From Benincasa hispida (lineage: Eukaryota > Streptophyta > Magnoliopsida > Cucurbitales > Cucurbitaceae), in contig NC_052350.1 of assembly GCF_009727055.1 (NCBI RefSeq), forward strand, positions 37,760,649 through 37,824,648: 64,000 bases of DNA, written 5' to 3'. The notes below the pieces were generated by a model that was not told where the DNA came from, searched no databases, and saw only the letters and a program-made list of their open reading frames with translations. Shown here one piece after another: positions 1 to 11,170 of the stretch; the stretch's first letter is position 1, and each line of letters opens with the position of its first letter. The position numbers and the translations under genes were made by a program.

Positions 1-1877
1 TAAGTGATAACCAAAATGGTTTGTAGTATATGGATATAGGATGGAAACCTTATCCTGGTAACATTACGAATGCGACTCGCTTTGTGGAATAGTTACAAGT
101 GTTGTGACTTGTCACAGATGGTTTGATGCTGATTATTCATGTAGGGAACATGCGAGCGGGGGCATCCTATACAAAGAGTTTGTATAAGACCTAACCACGA
201 AATGTTAACGTCTCATTATATAACACCGTTCATGACAAAGACTTCACTTCACTAGAATGACCATAGGTAACATGACCTCGATCCTGAGTGAGTTGGGAAC
301 TCCTACCATTGAGGGCGGTCCTTTGATTTATATGGATGTGAGTGGCCAATTCGCCGACTCAAACCTACCACTTTGGGGATTCGTTTGATTTGGGAGCTGG
401 GAACTTAGCTACACAAGATGGAATTCACTCCTTCCTCGAACTAAGGGTAAGTAGATAGATTGCTCCCTTAAGGGCTGATTCCAGGGCTTGAACGATGTGA
501 CGCCACACATCTTCTCTTGGTCCAAGAGATGTTCACACATAATTGGACTATGTTGTATTGTTCATTAGAAGGATCAGTGGTACTTAAAGAGTGAGATGTA
601 ACTACAGGGGCAAAATGGTAAATTGGCCTAGTTGTACTTACGAGCATCTGTGAAGGGTTATCGTACTCATGATTGGTTATATTCGATGGACACAGAAATA
701 TATATGTGGTAAGAAGAGTTCAATTGTCAGTCTTTAGTGGAATGTCTGACAGTTAACAGATGGTGGATCTCGTGGCTAAAGAGTTTAATGAGCTATTAAA
801 GTATTGTTGGAGCTTCGAGCCATAAGTTAATAAGGTCCCCTTGGTAGCTTGGATACAAGTTGAGAATAAGTTTTTGGGTCGGTTTAAAATGTTCAAATTG
901 ACAAACGGAGTTCAATTATATTGGTTAATTATATATGATAGGATTGACTAAATGTATGAGATACATTATTTTGGAAGAAATTGGATATAAATATGATTTA
1001 TATCAAATAGAAGAGAAAACACTATAGTTGATATATGATATCAAACTATAGGTTATGAATATAATATGATATATTTTTTAATTTATTAATTGATTGGTTA
1101 TAAGATAATTGGCCGGCATTTTCTTCGAATTCGTGCGTTAGTGGGAAGTTGAATTCAGTTCTAGTAACTGAAGAATAAAATGAAAATTGTTTTCATTTTG
1201 CACAAGAGACGCATAATCGCTCACGGTATGAAAGTCTTCTATCGCTTAGTGTTGAGAGCCTATACGATAGTGCCCACTTATTAAACGATTGCACACCCGC
1301 GCTTTCCTAAACGATTGCCTGCGATTTCCTAAACAATTGCTTACCGTTTCCTAGATGATCGCTTAGCACCTGAGTGTAACTAAACAATTGCTTACCTTTT
1401 TATAGACGATCGCTTAGCATTTACTACACGATCGTGTACCCCCGCATTAAACGATCAAGCACTCGACTATACGATAGTCTTGCTATTCTCCCACTTTCTT
1501 GATCGTAGTACACGTCCCCCTCCCCTCTACCAATTCCATCAAAGCCCACCCTTTAGATTCTCACTCCGAGAATTTTGAGGGCTCCAAGTAGTGTTGTCGT
1601 CCCGTTGCCTGTTGTTCGTGCGTTTTTGTTTGTGTAGACAATTGTGGTGTTGTTGGGCGATCACTTGTTGGAAGAGAAAGAGCGAGAGGAGTTCGTTCAT
1701 GGAGAGATCGAGTTTTGTGAAGAAAGTCTTCAACTGGTACGTTCTCTTGGTTTTTTTGTTTTTATCTTTTTAAAGCATGCCAGTAATTTAGTGTTAGCAA
1801 TGCATATCTGTATGTTTGAATGTATATATGGAAGTTCTGTCATAATAAATTGGAAAGATCCGCTTCCCCTCATAGGT
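1..1877 (+). repeat. Copia-type LTR, family A, 5' end outside window
   Basis: Bases 1-900 align closely by eye with 25028-25513 and 33030-33900 on the same strand, and in reverse complement with 1893-2776, 21760-23758, 27598-28562, 38600-39344 and 50520-52456. In the complete-start copy at 24831 the family opens with TGTTGGGA. This copy therefore begins about 200 bases into the LTR. The right end is near the GATCCGCTTCC motif at about 1859-1869, typical of the 3' end of plant LTRs. No coding region follows, so it is a solo or truncated LTR. The boundary at 1877 is approximate. Confidence 0.7.
1250..1485 (+). repeat. Degenerate ~22-bp minisatellite inside LTR A
   Basis: About nine imperfect units, each opening with a TAAACGATTGC- or TAGACGATCGC-like core and spaced mostly 20-26 bases apart (starts near 1283, 1309, 1331, 1353, 1383, 1404, 1427, 1447 and 1467). 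It lies in the 3' half of the LTR, where retroelement enhancer repeats usually sit. I do not see the array in the other family A copies. Confidence 0.65.
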
Positions 1878-1892
1878 ACTCTTGTAATAAGA

Positions 1893-2776
1893 GTATTTCT
1901 GTCCACTTGATTTAACCATAATCAATAAGTCGACCCTTCACAGGTTGTTCGTAATAACGACTGGGTCAAATATTATTTTACCCCTGAGATTACATCTTGC
2001 TTCTTAAGTCCCACTGATCCTCTATTGAATAATTTATTTGTGATCCAATCACTAAACCGAGTCAATCTCGGGCCAATAAAAGGGTGGCCCCTTTGTTCAA
2101 GACAATCAGTACTTAGGAGAGCAACCTCTCTACTATCCTAAAAAATCGGTAGGAATGATTTTTGTCTTGCACCCTATGTCCCCAACTATCTATCTGATCT
2201 TATCCCTGAAATGGGAGGTTTATTAAGCCAACGCTGTTGAGTCAACCTTCACCTATGCAAATCTAAGGATAATCCCGAATAAACAAGAGTTCATAGTTAG
2301 CTCAGGATTAAGGTTGAGTTACCTAGGTCATCGCTTTGAAATAGTCAATCTTAAAACAGTAAACAACGTTATAAAGTAAGAGTGACTTGTTTCTTGGTCC
2401 GGTCTTACACAAACTCATTGCATAGAACGCCCCAATCGCATGTCTCCAGATGAATGATTTAGGATCACATCGTTTGTACTAAATACAAAGTGCATCGCTT
2501 CCAATAGTATTACCAGAATAAGGTATCCAACCTTATTCATATACTATAGACCATTTTGGCTATTTACTTGAACTTGATTCATTCTTATGTCTCTACATAG
2601 TGTCCAAGTATTCATGTAATAGTCATGGATCTTAGTTTATTAGATTTAGATTTTTACAAGTGCAATTTACATATTCAATAACATATTTATTAAATAAACC
2701 AAAATAATATCTTTATTTCAAAATAGAATATGTTTAAATATTATAAACTGCAAGTTTTGAGGACATACAACCCAAA
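1893..2776 (-). repeat. Family A LTR fragment, inverted relative to 1-1877
   Basis: Reads as the reverse complement of the 5' half of the LTR at 1-900, with shared blocks such as the start and end of the stretch CTTGGTCCGGTCTTAC. The right end near 2776 reads ACATACAACCCA, the complement of the LTR start. It forms a large inverted pair with the preceding copy. Confidence 0.7.
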
Positions 2777-3980
2777 AGGAACTTATTAGTGTTTTCACTT
2801 TCCGTGATAGAGCCCCGAAAAGGCTCCGGAATGGAGTGCCTAATAATCATTAGACACATGTGATTTGACCACTCCCACTTCTTTATATTAGTCATATTTA
2901 GTTGTTCCTTTGTAGAAGTATGTTTATCGGTCCTTAATGCAAGGTCCAAATTCATACACCCGAGAAGTATCTATAGGCTTTCTTTCCAAATCTTGAAGTT
3001 GAATACATCCAATTTAGGGATTGAACTAAGATTTCTAGATATTTAAGTAAGACAAACTGAAACAATAAACAACACAACATATACTCACAATTAAAATATA
3101 ACAAAATAATTTCACATGTGTGGTGGGCCCCTTTAACAAGATACCTAGCACAATATTGATGTCCATCCTTTGGACAAAAACACCAATATATCAATCATAT
3201 TTAAATTTCATCCACATGATTAATCAAATTTAACTTAAACCCACAAATGATTAATCAAAATTAAGCCGGATTCACAATATAATTAATTTAATTTAAACTT
3301 AAATTATCGATCAAACTTTATATTCAAATTCACAGACTTATCAATCAAGAACCAAAAACCATCGACAATAACTTCACCAAATTACTAAGATAAATGTATA
3401 CAAAAGCACACAACAATTGTTTCTAATTAAGATCCCAAAATCAAAATTAGATTGAGCATAAAAATTTGAACTACTATATGGATGGAAGATTGGCATAAAA
3501 TGCATGTAATTCAAATGAATAAATCAAGGAAATTAACCAAATATGTATACATACTTTAATTATACATATGAAGGAGTCTTAATCCATACATACCTCATAT
3601 TTTAATTTTACATATTATTATTCAAAATATGTTGAACATACACCACACCAATGTAATGTAGTGGATTCCACAATTAAAAAATTTTCGAAAATTGATTATT
3701 ATTACACTTAATAAACACGTCCTAAATTTCTCAAATGTCTTTTGCTAATGTTAATCCATCCATCAATTTCACGTCCAATTTTTTCAAAATGGGCATAGAT
3801 TTTTCATTTGGCATAAATTCTCCACTCCTATGAAGAAACTAAAAAATAATAATAAAAATAAAAATTGCACCCATTTCCTTTTTTAACAATCAATTCATGT
3901 GAAACGAAAAGACTTTCATTTAAAAGCATTATAAAAAAAAAGGTCAATTAAAATAATAATAATAATTTTAAAAAAATTAT
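2777..3980. other. AT-rich spacer, no gene seen
   Basis: Only short ORFs in low-complexity AT-rich sequence. I recognise no domain, TIR or tandem repeat here. Confidence 0.6.
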
Positions 3981-4043
3981 TGAAGCCAGGTCTATAGAAG
4001 GCGATCCATCCTAGCCGTTGGACTACCGTTGGACTAGAAACGC
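3981..4043 (-). pseudogene. tRNA-Gly pseudogene (rearranged)
   Basis: On the minus strand it reads GCGTTTCTAGTCCAACGG and then repeats AGTCCAACGG before the GGAT of the D-arm. The 5' acceptor and D-arm are thus duplicated. The anticodon region keeps GCCTTCTATAGACC, but the T-arm is truncated to CTGGCTTC. It lies 56 bases from the intact gene at 4100-4171, which suggests local duplication followed by decay. Confidence 0.65.
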
Positions 4044-4099
4044 TTCATTGGCCAGAGTTGTAGCTTTTAAAATTTACCCAAAAAACTGTAAAAAAGAAA

Positions 4100-4171
4100 T
4101 GCGTTTGCCGGGAGTCGAACCCGGGTCTATTGCTTGGAAGGCAATTATCCTAACCGTTGGACTACAAACGC
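4100..4171 (-). tRNA. trnG-UCC: tRNA-Gly(UCC)
   Basis: The 72-nt minus-strand sequence folds as a full cloverleaf. It has a 7-bp acceptor stem GCGTTTG/CAAACGC, D-stem GTCC/GGAT, and anticodon stem ATTGC/GCAAT with loop CTTCCAA (anticodon TCC). The variable loop is 4 nt, the T-stem is CCGGG/CCCGG with loop TTCGACT, and the discriminator is A. There is no intron. The minus strand runs into TTTTTT about 5 bases after the 3' end, a Pol III terminator. Anticodon UCC decodes GGA glycine codons. It is the only member of the local group with every stem intact. Confidence 0.95.
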
Positions 4172-4713
4172 TGTATATCTTTGGGTCTAGCTCATAAGAT
4201 AAACAATGACAATTCGGCAATTCTTTTCCAATATCTTTTTGGATTTAAAATCTCAAGTTCTTTTAAAAAATAATCCTAAATCTATTGTCTCAATTCAATC
4301 TATTTAATTACAAAATAAAATCAAATATCTCAATTTTAATTCAATCTTTCAAAATAAATTAAAATTGAGATAATGCGACATAAATCACAAATTTTCTTTT
4401 AATCAAATCTAAATTTCAAATTTTTTCTCTGGATAAATATTAAAATTGAATTATCATTTCACAATAATTCAATTTAACCTCCAAAATTCAGAATAATTCT
4501 CAAATATTACAAATAATCGAATTTAAATTACATACAAATTTGGGTTGTCACGTCAATAGTACTCAATGATACATAAATGATTATAGGGGTAAAACAGACA
4601 TTTGATCCAACAGTAATTATGAATGAGTTTCATACTAAAACTATCGATTATGAGATAATTATATATTTGAATATGATTCAAATATTTATTTAATTAACTA
4701 CGATATATTGAAT
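4172..4713. other. AT-rich spacer, possible LTR remnant at the right end
   Basis: Low-complexity AT-rich DNA. From about 4540 phrases recur that also occur in family A LTRs (the repeated ATGAATGAG..TTCATACTAAAACTAT motif also seen at 34100-34220), so the right part is probably LTR-derived. Confidence 0.4.
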
Positions 4714-4751
4714 CTGTCTCTTATACACATCTAGATGTGTATAAGAGACAG
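4714..4751. other. Embedded Nextera mate-pair junction adapter (artefact)
   Basis: A perfect 38-bp palindrome made of CTGTCTCTTATACACATCT followed directly by its reverse complement AGATGTGTATAAGAGACAG. Each half is the 19-bp Tn5 mosaic end. Two of them head to head are the circularisation junction of Nextera mate-pair libraries. It is not plant sequence, and the bases on either side may not be adjacent in the genome. Confidence 0.95.
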
Positions 4752-5150
4752 ATGTATAATCAATAAATATGTGATATTTATATTAATTAAATAAATATCA
4801 CTCCCCTTGATAAAGGGGAGTGGGGAGTTACACTCCCTTTTTCTGTTTTAATACAATCTCTCAGGCACTTTGGAGTTGCATAATTGCTAAAGTCATTATT
4901 CTCTCAATTTTATATAGAGAAAGATTCTCGGAAAAAAATTATTCTCCCTCTCATTTTCCTTACCCTTTCAAAAGAGACTCCCACAAGTTGGTATTTGCCA
5001 GAGTCATAGCGAGGGAATCTTTTTGGAGGCATTCCCACAAAGTAAAAGTTCGATTCGCTGAAGAAAAGAGTTTCTACAGAAGTAATCTCTTCTCTTTTCC
5101 CTTTTCAAGCTTGACCATTGAAATTATAGTATGTTTATAGTCCTATAATT
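4752..5150 (+). repeat. LTR-leader-like remnant with two hairpins
   Basis: At 4799-4822 CACTCCCCTT and AAGGGGAGTG pair perfectly around a GATA loop. At 4824-4838 GGGAG pairs with CTCCC. The following pyrimidine-rich stretch to about 5150 resembles the transcribed leader part of copia LTRs and contains no credible coding sequence (the 106-codon ORF at 4820 has no recognisable domain). Assignment as LTR is inferred. Confidence 0.4.
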
Positions 5151-6304
5151 TACTGTTTTATGTTTTTCTGAATTTTATTTTTAAACAAAACTCCAAGTAA
5201 AAGGTGATCAAATGCTTCTATTGGAATTCGATTCATTTATCTTTAACAACAATAAATTAAGGATATAATAGCTTTTAGGGAAATTGTAATGGGTAGCAAA
5301 AAAATATAAAGGTATTTGCAAATATAGAAATGATTTTCTAAAATTGCAAATATGGCAACAAATTAAAACTTGATTCCAAATTTTTTTAGTATTAAGATTT
5401 TACCCTCATTTGGGTATCAAAAGGCATATATGATATACTTCGTAATTTGGTATCTCAGTTGACTAATATACTTTATATATGACATATCAATCAATTAATA
5501 TATTTTAATTAAAGAATGTCAATTATACAATTAATATATCATGATTTTAATTGTGTTGTGATCAATGTTGTTTGTTCGATTATGATAAATATTATTTTTA
5601 TTTTTTTGTAAAATAACTCAAATCAACTCGAACAAATCCAAACCTATTGTTAATTTTAAATTACATATTTTATATCTTACAATATTATACATATATTCGT
5701 TTTAATTTTGTGAATTTTTAGATAATCATTCTCTAACAACTCCTAAAAGTTATCTTTTTAGTAGTTTAAAAAGCAAAATTTCATAATATAAATTGAAAAT
5801 TTAGTCACTAGTTTTAATTCAATATATGAAAATAATTACATAAGGTTTTTTCCTTAACATTTTACTTTTTTTAGAAATCCAATTTAAATAAATAATTGAT
5901 AACTCGAACCAATCCAATCTAAATGTTTCATGGTGAAGGATTATTTAAGTATGAGGAAACATATAATAAAAAAAAAAAATTAAGTCTAAAATGTAGATAA
6001 TTGACAGGATCTGCAAATATACCTAAAATGTATATGTCGATTACTTTTGAATTAAATTCAACATCTTATTTATTCAGTCAAAAGGAAAAGAAAAGGATTT
6101 CTATATCCCCATTAAAAAAAAGAGTATTTTCAATTAAAGGTAGTAAATTAGGGTTTACTAAAATTGGTTGAATAGGATGTTCTTGGTTGATGTCTGAAGA
6201 GCTGATTTAATTTGTTATAATTTTTTTTTAATAATAATAATAATAATCACCTCAATTTTATCTTATTTTCAATTTTAAAAAAGGATAAACCCACTGAGAA
6301 AAAA
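5151..6304. other. AT-rich spacer, no gene seen
   Basis: No ORF with recognisable content. A stretch near 5279-5360 (GCAAATATAGAAATG, GCAAATATGGCAAC) resembles the ends of the MITE family at 49072-49314, but the match is too loose to annotate. Confidence 0.5.
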
Positions 6305-6376
6305 TGCGTTTGTCGGGAGTCGAACCCGGGTATGTTGCTTGGAAGGAAATTATCATAACCGTTGGACTTCAAAATA
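6305..6376 (-). pseudogene. tRNA-Gly(UCC) pseudogene
   Basis: The minus strand keeps the anticodon TCC loop (CTTCCAA) and the T-arm CCGGGTTCGACTCCCG. The 5' acceptor half has decayed to ATTTTGA, which no longer pairs with the 3' half CAAACGC, and the anticodon stem is mismatched (ATTTC against GCAAC). It is same-strand with, and clearly homologous to, the intact gene at 4100-4171. Confidence 0.8.
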
Positions 6377-6561
6377 TTACTTACTATATATATAATTGTC
6401 TAGAATAGTTATTCTTTTCCTAAATTATAAAGTTTAATCATATGAAGTACTTTTTCTTTAAAGGTCAAACCCAACAAACTATCTACCGTATAAATTTCAA
6501 TACACGACTTTCACATCAAATATATAATATATTTGACAATATTATAAATACTATAAATAGA
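6377..6561. other. AT-rich spacer between tRNA relic and LTR
   Basis: No feature recognised. Confidence 0.4.
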
Positions 6562-6869
6562 TGTTAGATGGTCATGCTTAATGTCTGATGTCAAATGTCA
6601 TTTTTCTATTATCACATATATTGTCTATGTGTCATTCAATCACTTATGCCTAGTGTTCAGAGTGTACCCCTACTTGTTACTTTGTCTATAAATAATGACA
6701 TTTGGTGGATCTTCAAATAACACATATTAGTCATAAATCCACTTCAAAATTCCACTCGATTTTTTATATTATCCAATTTTCATAATTTTAGTTATTTTAT
6801 TATTTATTTATTAATATATTATTATATTGTATTTTCTCCATATCCGTATTCTCGTTGTACTCAATTTCA
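6562..6869 (+). repeat. Copia 5' LTR (decayed)
   Basis: Starts TGTTAGATGG and ends near CAATTTCA. It contains a TATAAATA box at about 6687 and is followed at once by ATGTTACCAGCAC, a decayed initiator-Met primer binding site (compare TGGTATCAGAGC). The gag pseudogene begins about 150 bases downstream, as expected for a 5' LTR. No matching 3' LTR is visible downstream. Confidence 0.55.
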
Positions 6870-7026
6870 CAACATGTTACCAGCACGAACTCTCGTCATT
6901 TCTCTCACTGAAGGTAGGTCAGCATTTTTTCTCTCTTTTATTATAATTAATAAATGTAATGTTATTTTACATATTTAATATCTATTAAATTTCTAATATA
7001 AATACAATATTTATGATAGTGCTGCC

Positions 7027-7915
7027 ATGACGAATCTCACAAAATTAGAATTTGTCACCCTTGATATTAACGACAATAACTATTTGTCATGGGTGCTCAA
7101 AGCTGAAATCCACTTGGATGCTATGAACTTAGGAGAAACAATTAAATAAGGAAATATGATATTCAGTCAAGACAAAGCAAAAACTATGATTTTCCTTCAT
7201 CATCTTTAGGAGGGATTGAAAATTGAGTATCTTAAAGTAGAAGATCCCTGTATCTTATAGAAAATTTTGAAAGAGAGGTATGATGATAAAAAAACAGTTA
7301 TTTTTCCTAAAGTTCGTTAGGAGTGAATGCAATTGAGACTACAAGATTTCATATTAGTAAGTGATTACAACTCCACATTATTTAAAATCAGTTCGAAATT
7401 GTTGTGGAGATAAAATTATTGATGCTGATATGTTAAAGAAGACATTTTCTACATTTCATGCTCGAATATGCTCCTGTAGCAGCAATATCGAGAAAAAGGT
7501 TTTAAACAATAGTCTGAACTAATTTCATGTCTTCTCATGGCCGAACAAAATAAAGAGTTATTGATGAAAAATCATGAATCTCGACCAACTGAAACAACAC
7601 CATTTCCTGAAGTGAATGCTGTGAATGTTAATAATCGTGATTGAGATCGTGGTCATGGTCGAGGTCGTGACTGGAGCAGAGGAAGAAATAATTATTATTT
7701 TCATGATGGTCATTCTAATAATTCAAATTTCAAAAGAATCATGCAAAATGATGATCACAAAGGAAAAGCTCCACAAGATAAGAGTTAAAAAAGTGTTGAA
7801 AATAAATGTTTTCGATGTGGAATGATTGGGCATTAGTCATGTACATGTCCTACGTCAAAACACTTAGTCGATCTCTTTCAAGCCCCCTTCAAGGAAAAAG
7901 AGAAAATATGAAAAT
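7027..7915 (+). pseudogene. Copia gag pseudogene (UBN2-type)
   Basis: The reading starts MTNLTKLEFVTLDI and continues NDNNYLSWVLKAEIHLDAM, the typical start of plant Ty1/copia gag. Further conserved blocks include KAKTMIFLHHL, a KERYDDKKTVIFPK block and an arginine/glycine-rich hinge near 7640-7690. A zinc-knuckle start CFRCGMIGH lies at about 7810-7836, where the expected next residue is a stop codon. Many in-frame stops and shifts break it, so it cannot make a gag protein. Nothing of protease or polymerase follows, so the element is truncated at about 7915. Confidence 0.8.
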
Positions 7916-8699
7916 AAATTTGATAATAACATATTTGACTCATATCATATGACAAACTTGGATGTGGAAATAAATTTTGTAGATTGATTGATGTGAGAAA
8001 GTGCATAGGAATTTGATTATCCTAGAGATTTTAGGATTTGTTTGAAATGACTTTTCTAATACTCGAAAAGGGTTATCTATGGTCAGTTAGAATTTTGATT
8101 AATAGACCTCCACGAGTCGAAGGTTCGAATATTTCACAATAATTTTTTTTTTCTCAATTATAATTTTACCTCTCTAAAATTTTACTCCCCCGTTTAAAGG
8201 GTTATTATTATTATTATTTATAATTTTTTGTAGCGAATCGAATCCTTTTAATGGCTTAAATTCTTGAAATTTATAATAGAAACAAGCAGATTATTTTTAA
8301 TTTTTTGAAAATTAAGTAAATATTTCTTTTTAGTTCAAATATATGTTTTTTATTTTATTTTATCTAAATCAGCTCAAATTTATTCATTTTGAATATCATA
8401 TTGTTGATAAAAATATATAACGTAAATATTTTAGTCTTTGAAATAACGTAACAAGTCAATTTTGTCTTGTTGTGGAACGACGAGGAACAAAATATTTTTT
8501 ACCATTTTAGATTTGAACGAAAAATGGCATCAAGACGCTCCTTTCACATAGGGATGGTTTAATAGAATCTTATTAGTTAAGGACTAAATTATAACTTTCT
8601 CCAACTCATAAGAATCAAATTTGTCATGTAGTCTGCTTAAAGCATGGTCGATGGAGATTAATTGATTGATTGCCTCCTTTGCATCCAGAGTACTGTTCA
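7916..8699. other. Spacer, no gene seen
   Basis: AT-rich. A TCGAAGGTTCGAAT block at about 8108-8130 resembles a Pol III B box but has no cloverleaf around it. Confidence 0.45.
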
Positions 8700-9052
8700 T
8701 AGGTTGTGTTTTTGTTTTTGTTTTTTGTATTTTTGTTTTTAAAATTTATAATTTAGACCTTGTTTTGTAACTATTTATTTATTTATTTTATAGTTTTAAA
8801 TTTTTTAAAAATCGAGCCTATGAATACCTTTTCTACCTCTAAATTTTTTTAATATATTATCTACTTTCTACCGGTGTTTTAAAAAACCAAGTTAAGTTTT
8901 AAATACCAAAAGAATTAGTTTTTGAAAACTTGTTTTTTCAAAAAAACTTAACTAGGATTTCTACGTTTTTACTTATAAAGATGAAAAATATTTAAGAACG
9001 AGAGAAACTAGATTTAATTTTTAAAAATAAAAAATCGAATGGTTACTAAACG
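8700..9052. repeat. Decayed MITE, TTTGGTAACCATTT family
   Basis: The right end ATGGTTACTAAACG matches the right TIR of the clean copy at 60401-60614. The interior shares the order 'AATT..AGCCTATGAA', 'CTACTTT..', 'CAAGTTAAGTTTT', 'AGTTTTTGAAAACTTGTTTT' with copies at 10557, 26848, 54590 and 60401. The left end is eroded. Confidence 0.55.
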
Positions 9053-9121
9053 ATACTAGTTTTTAAGTACATATATATTTGTGATATATTATCTTAATTT
9101 TTAAAATTTTCAAAATTTGAT

Positions 9122-9144
9122 AATATATATATATATATATATAT
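9122..9144. repeat. (AT)n microsatellite
   Basis: Uninterrupted AT dinucleotides, about 11 units. Confidence 0.9.
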
Positions 9145-9987
9145 TATTTTAATTTTTAGTACAATTTGTTTAGAAGCAACTTGAAACTAATTGAAAAAAT
9201 TAATTCTAACTTTTTTCATATATTGTACATAAACAAATATCCAACTATTCTTTAATCCTTGGAAAATTATGTTAGGAAAATTAATATTATAAAAAACCTT
9301 AGTGCTATTTTTGCAAAAAACTTCGATAAATATTTAAAGTTCCATGATTTGCTTAGGTGGATAATTTTTTGACATCTTTATTAAATATCGTAATTTACTT
9401 AATCGTGATATTATTCAAATCATTTAAAAATATATCAAAAAATGTTAAATAACAAAGTTTAGTTATTAGGTTTTCAAGATTGTGTCAAGTAAGTCTTTAG
9501 ACTTTAAATTTTGTATCTAACAAGTCATTTAAAAATGTCTAAAATTAGACCTACAAATTTTCAATTTGATAAATGATAGGTTTGAACATATTCAAAATTT
9601 TTAAATATTAATTATTTTGTTGGACATAATTTTTTTTTTTTTTACTTAATTGAGTCTTAAATATTCAAATAGGACCTATTACACAACGCTAAATTTTATA
9701 TGTGATGTAAAATTTAATTTTAATAAAATTTTTCAAATGTATAAGAGATTGGATACAAAAATTGAAGCTAAAATTTATTAAACAAAATCGAAAACTTAGA
9801 AATCTATTCGATGCTTTTTAAAATTCATGAACCATAATTAGACAAATCTAAAAAGTTATGGGCAAACTTCTATATGAACTTATGCCCTCGGTAATCAAGT
9901 CCTTGATTCGTCATTGATGTTAATATTGATACTAAGATTTAAATTTTATGGATATATCAACAAAATATCGATATTGACAGATATTTC
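9145..9987. other. AT-rich spacer, no gene seen
   Basis: No recognisable coding or structured sequence. Confidence 0.5.
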
Positions 9988-10556
9988 TATAAATAAAATG
10001 CTAAATTAAAGAAAATATCCCTAAATTTTGTATATTGTTTGAAAAATTATCTCAAACTTTTAAAACTATCATCAATGCCTTGAACTTTAAAAAAGAATTA
10101 AAAAATACCATTAACATTAAAAATTAACAGAAACCACAAGTTTTTTGTTTTAAAAATACTCCAAAATTTCAAATGTTTAATTAATACTTTAAAAAAGTTT
10201 CCAACATAATGTTACCATTTGTATACTAATGAAAATGTTAGCATCTCGTTTTAAAAATACTATTAAACTTTCAAAAATTGTATTAATACAATTTTTCAAA
10301 AAAAAGTGTAAAAAAAATGTTCTTCGTTACAATATGGACATATTCATTTATCTATATACCCCATCACCTTCCTCTTTCATTTCCTTATCTCACTTCTTTA
10401 TTACTCATCCTAATCCTATTTCTTGCATTCCTCAATCTCTAAAACTTTCCTTGTTTCTCTATTTCTATCTTCTTAAATATCAAAAAGTTAAACAAACCGA
10501 ACAAACTCTTTCTTTTTGCATGCCCAAACATAAATATAAGAAAACTTCAATATCAA

Positions 10557-10860
10557 AGGCTCCATTTGGTAATTATTTCATTTTTCATTTTTTATTTTTG
10601 AAAAATTAAGCCTATAAACATTACTTTCCTCTAAATTTCTTTCTTTGTTATCTACTTTTGATTAGTGATTCAAAAACCAAGCCAAAATCTACAAACTAAA
10701 AAAAGTAGCTTTTAAAAACTTATTTTTGTTTTTGGAATTTGACTAAGAATTCAACTATTATATTTAAGAAAGATGCAAATGATTGTAAGAAATGTGAGGA
10801 AATAAGTTTAATTTTCAAAAACAAAAAACCAAAAATGAAATGATTACTAAACAGATCCTA
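10557..10860. repeat. MITE, TTTGGTAACCATTT family, nested in family D
   Basis: The left end AAGGCTCCATTTGGTAATTA and the reverse complement of the right end AGGATCTGTTTAGTAATCA are a recognisable terminal inverted repeat, matching those of the copy at 60401-60614. It is non-coding: the 126-codon ORF beginning at 10229 runs through it and shows no domain. Confidence 0.65.
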
Positions 10861-11123
10861 AACAGTTAGTTTCTTTGAAGCTATCTTGAGTTAGAAAAGA
10901 ACCAATTTGAAGACAACTTAAATAAATACCCTCATTTTTCCATATTGATACTGTACATAAAATATGATAATGCACATATTTTCTTTCTTTCTCATCTCAT
11001 TGGTTATCATTAAAATTATAACTCATATTCATAACTTGTGTCTCTTTATGTTTATTAAATCTAAGAATATTAATCATGTATAATCTTGTTAAAGCATTTA
11101 AGTTCTAAGGTGTCTTGGTGATT

Positions 11124-11125
<2 letters not shown>

Positions 11126-11170
<45 letters not shown>
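11126..11170. repeat. (ATT)n microsatellite
   Basis: About fifteen ATT units. Confidence 0.95.

Noticed and set aside
1250..1485. CRISPR-like array of 22-bp repeats
   Set aside because: The units are contiguous and degenerate, without unique spacers of constant length, and lie in a plant LTR.
4714..4751. Perfect 38-bp palindrome as a natural regulatory site or transposon end
   Set aside because: It is exactly two Tn5 mosaic ends, a synthetic library junction.
8100..8130. tRNA gene suggested by GGTTCGAAT
   Set aside because: No acceptor, D or anticodon stems can be built around it.
10229..10609. 126-codon ORF as a gene
   Set aside because: It runs across an element boundary into a MITE, is low-complexity and shows no domain.
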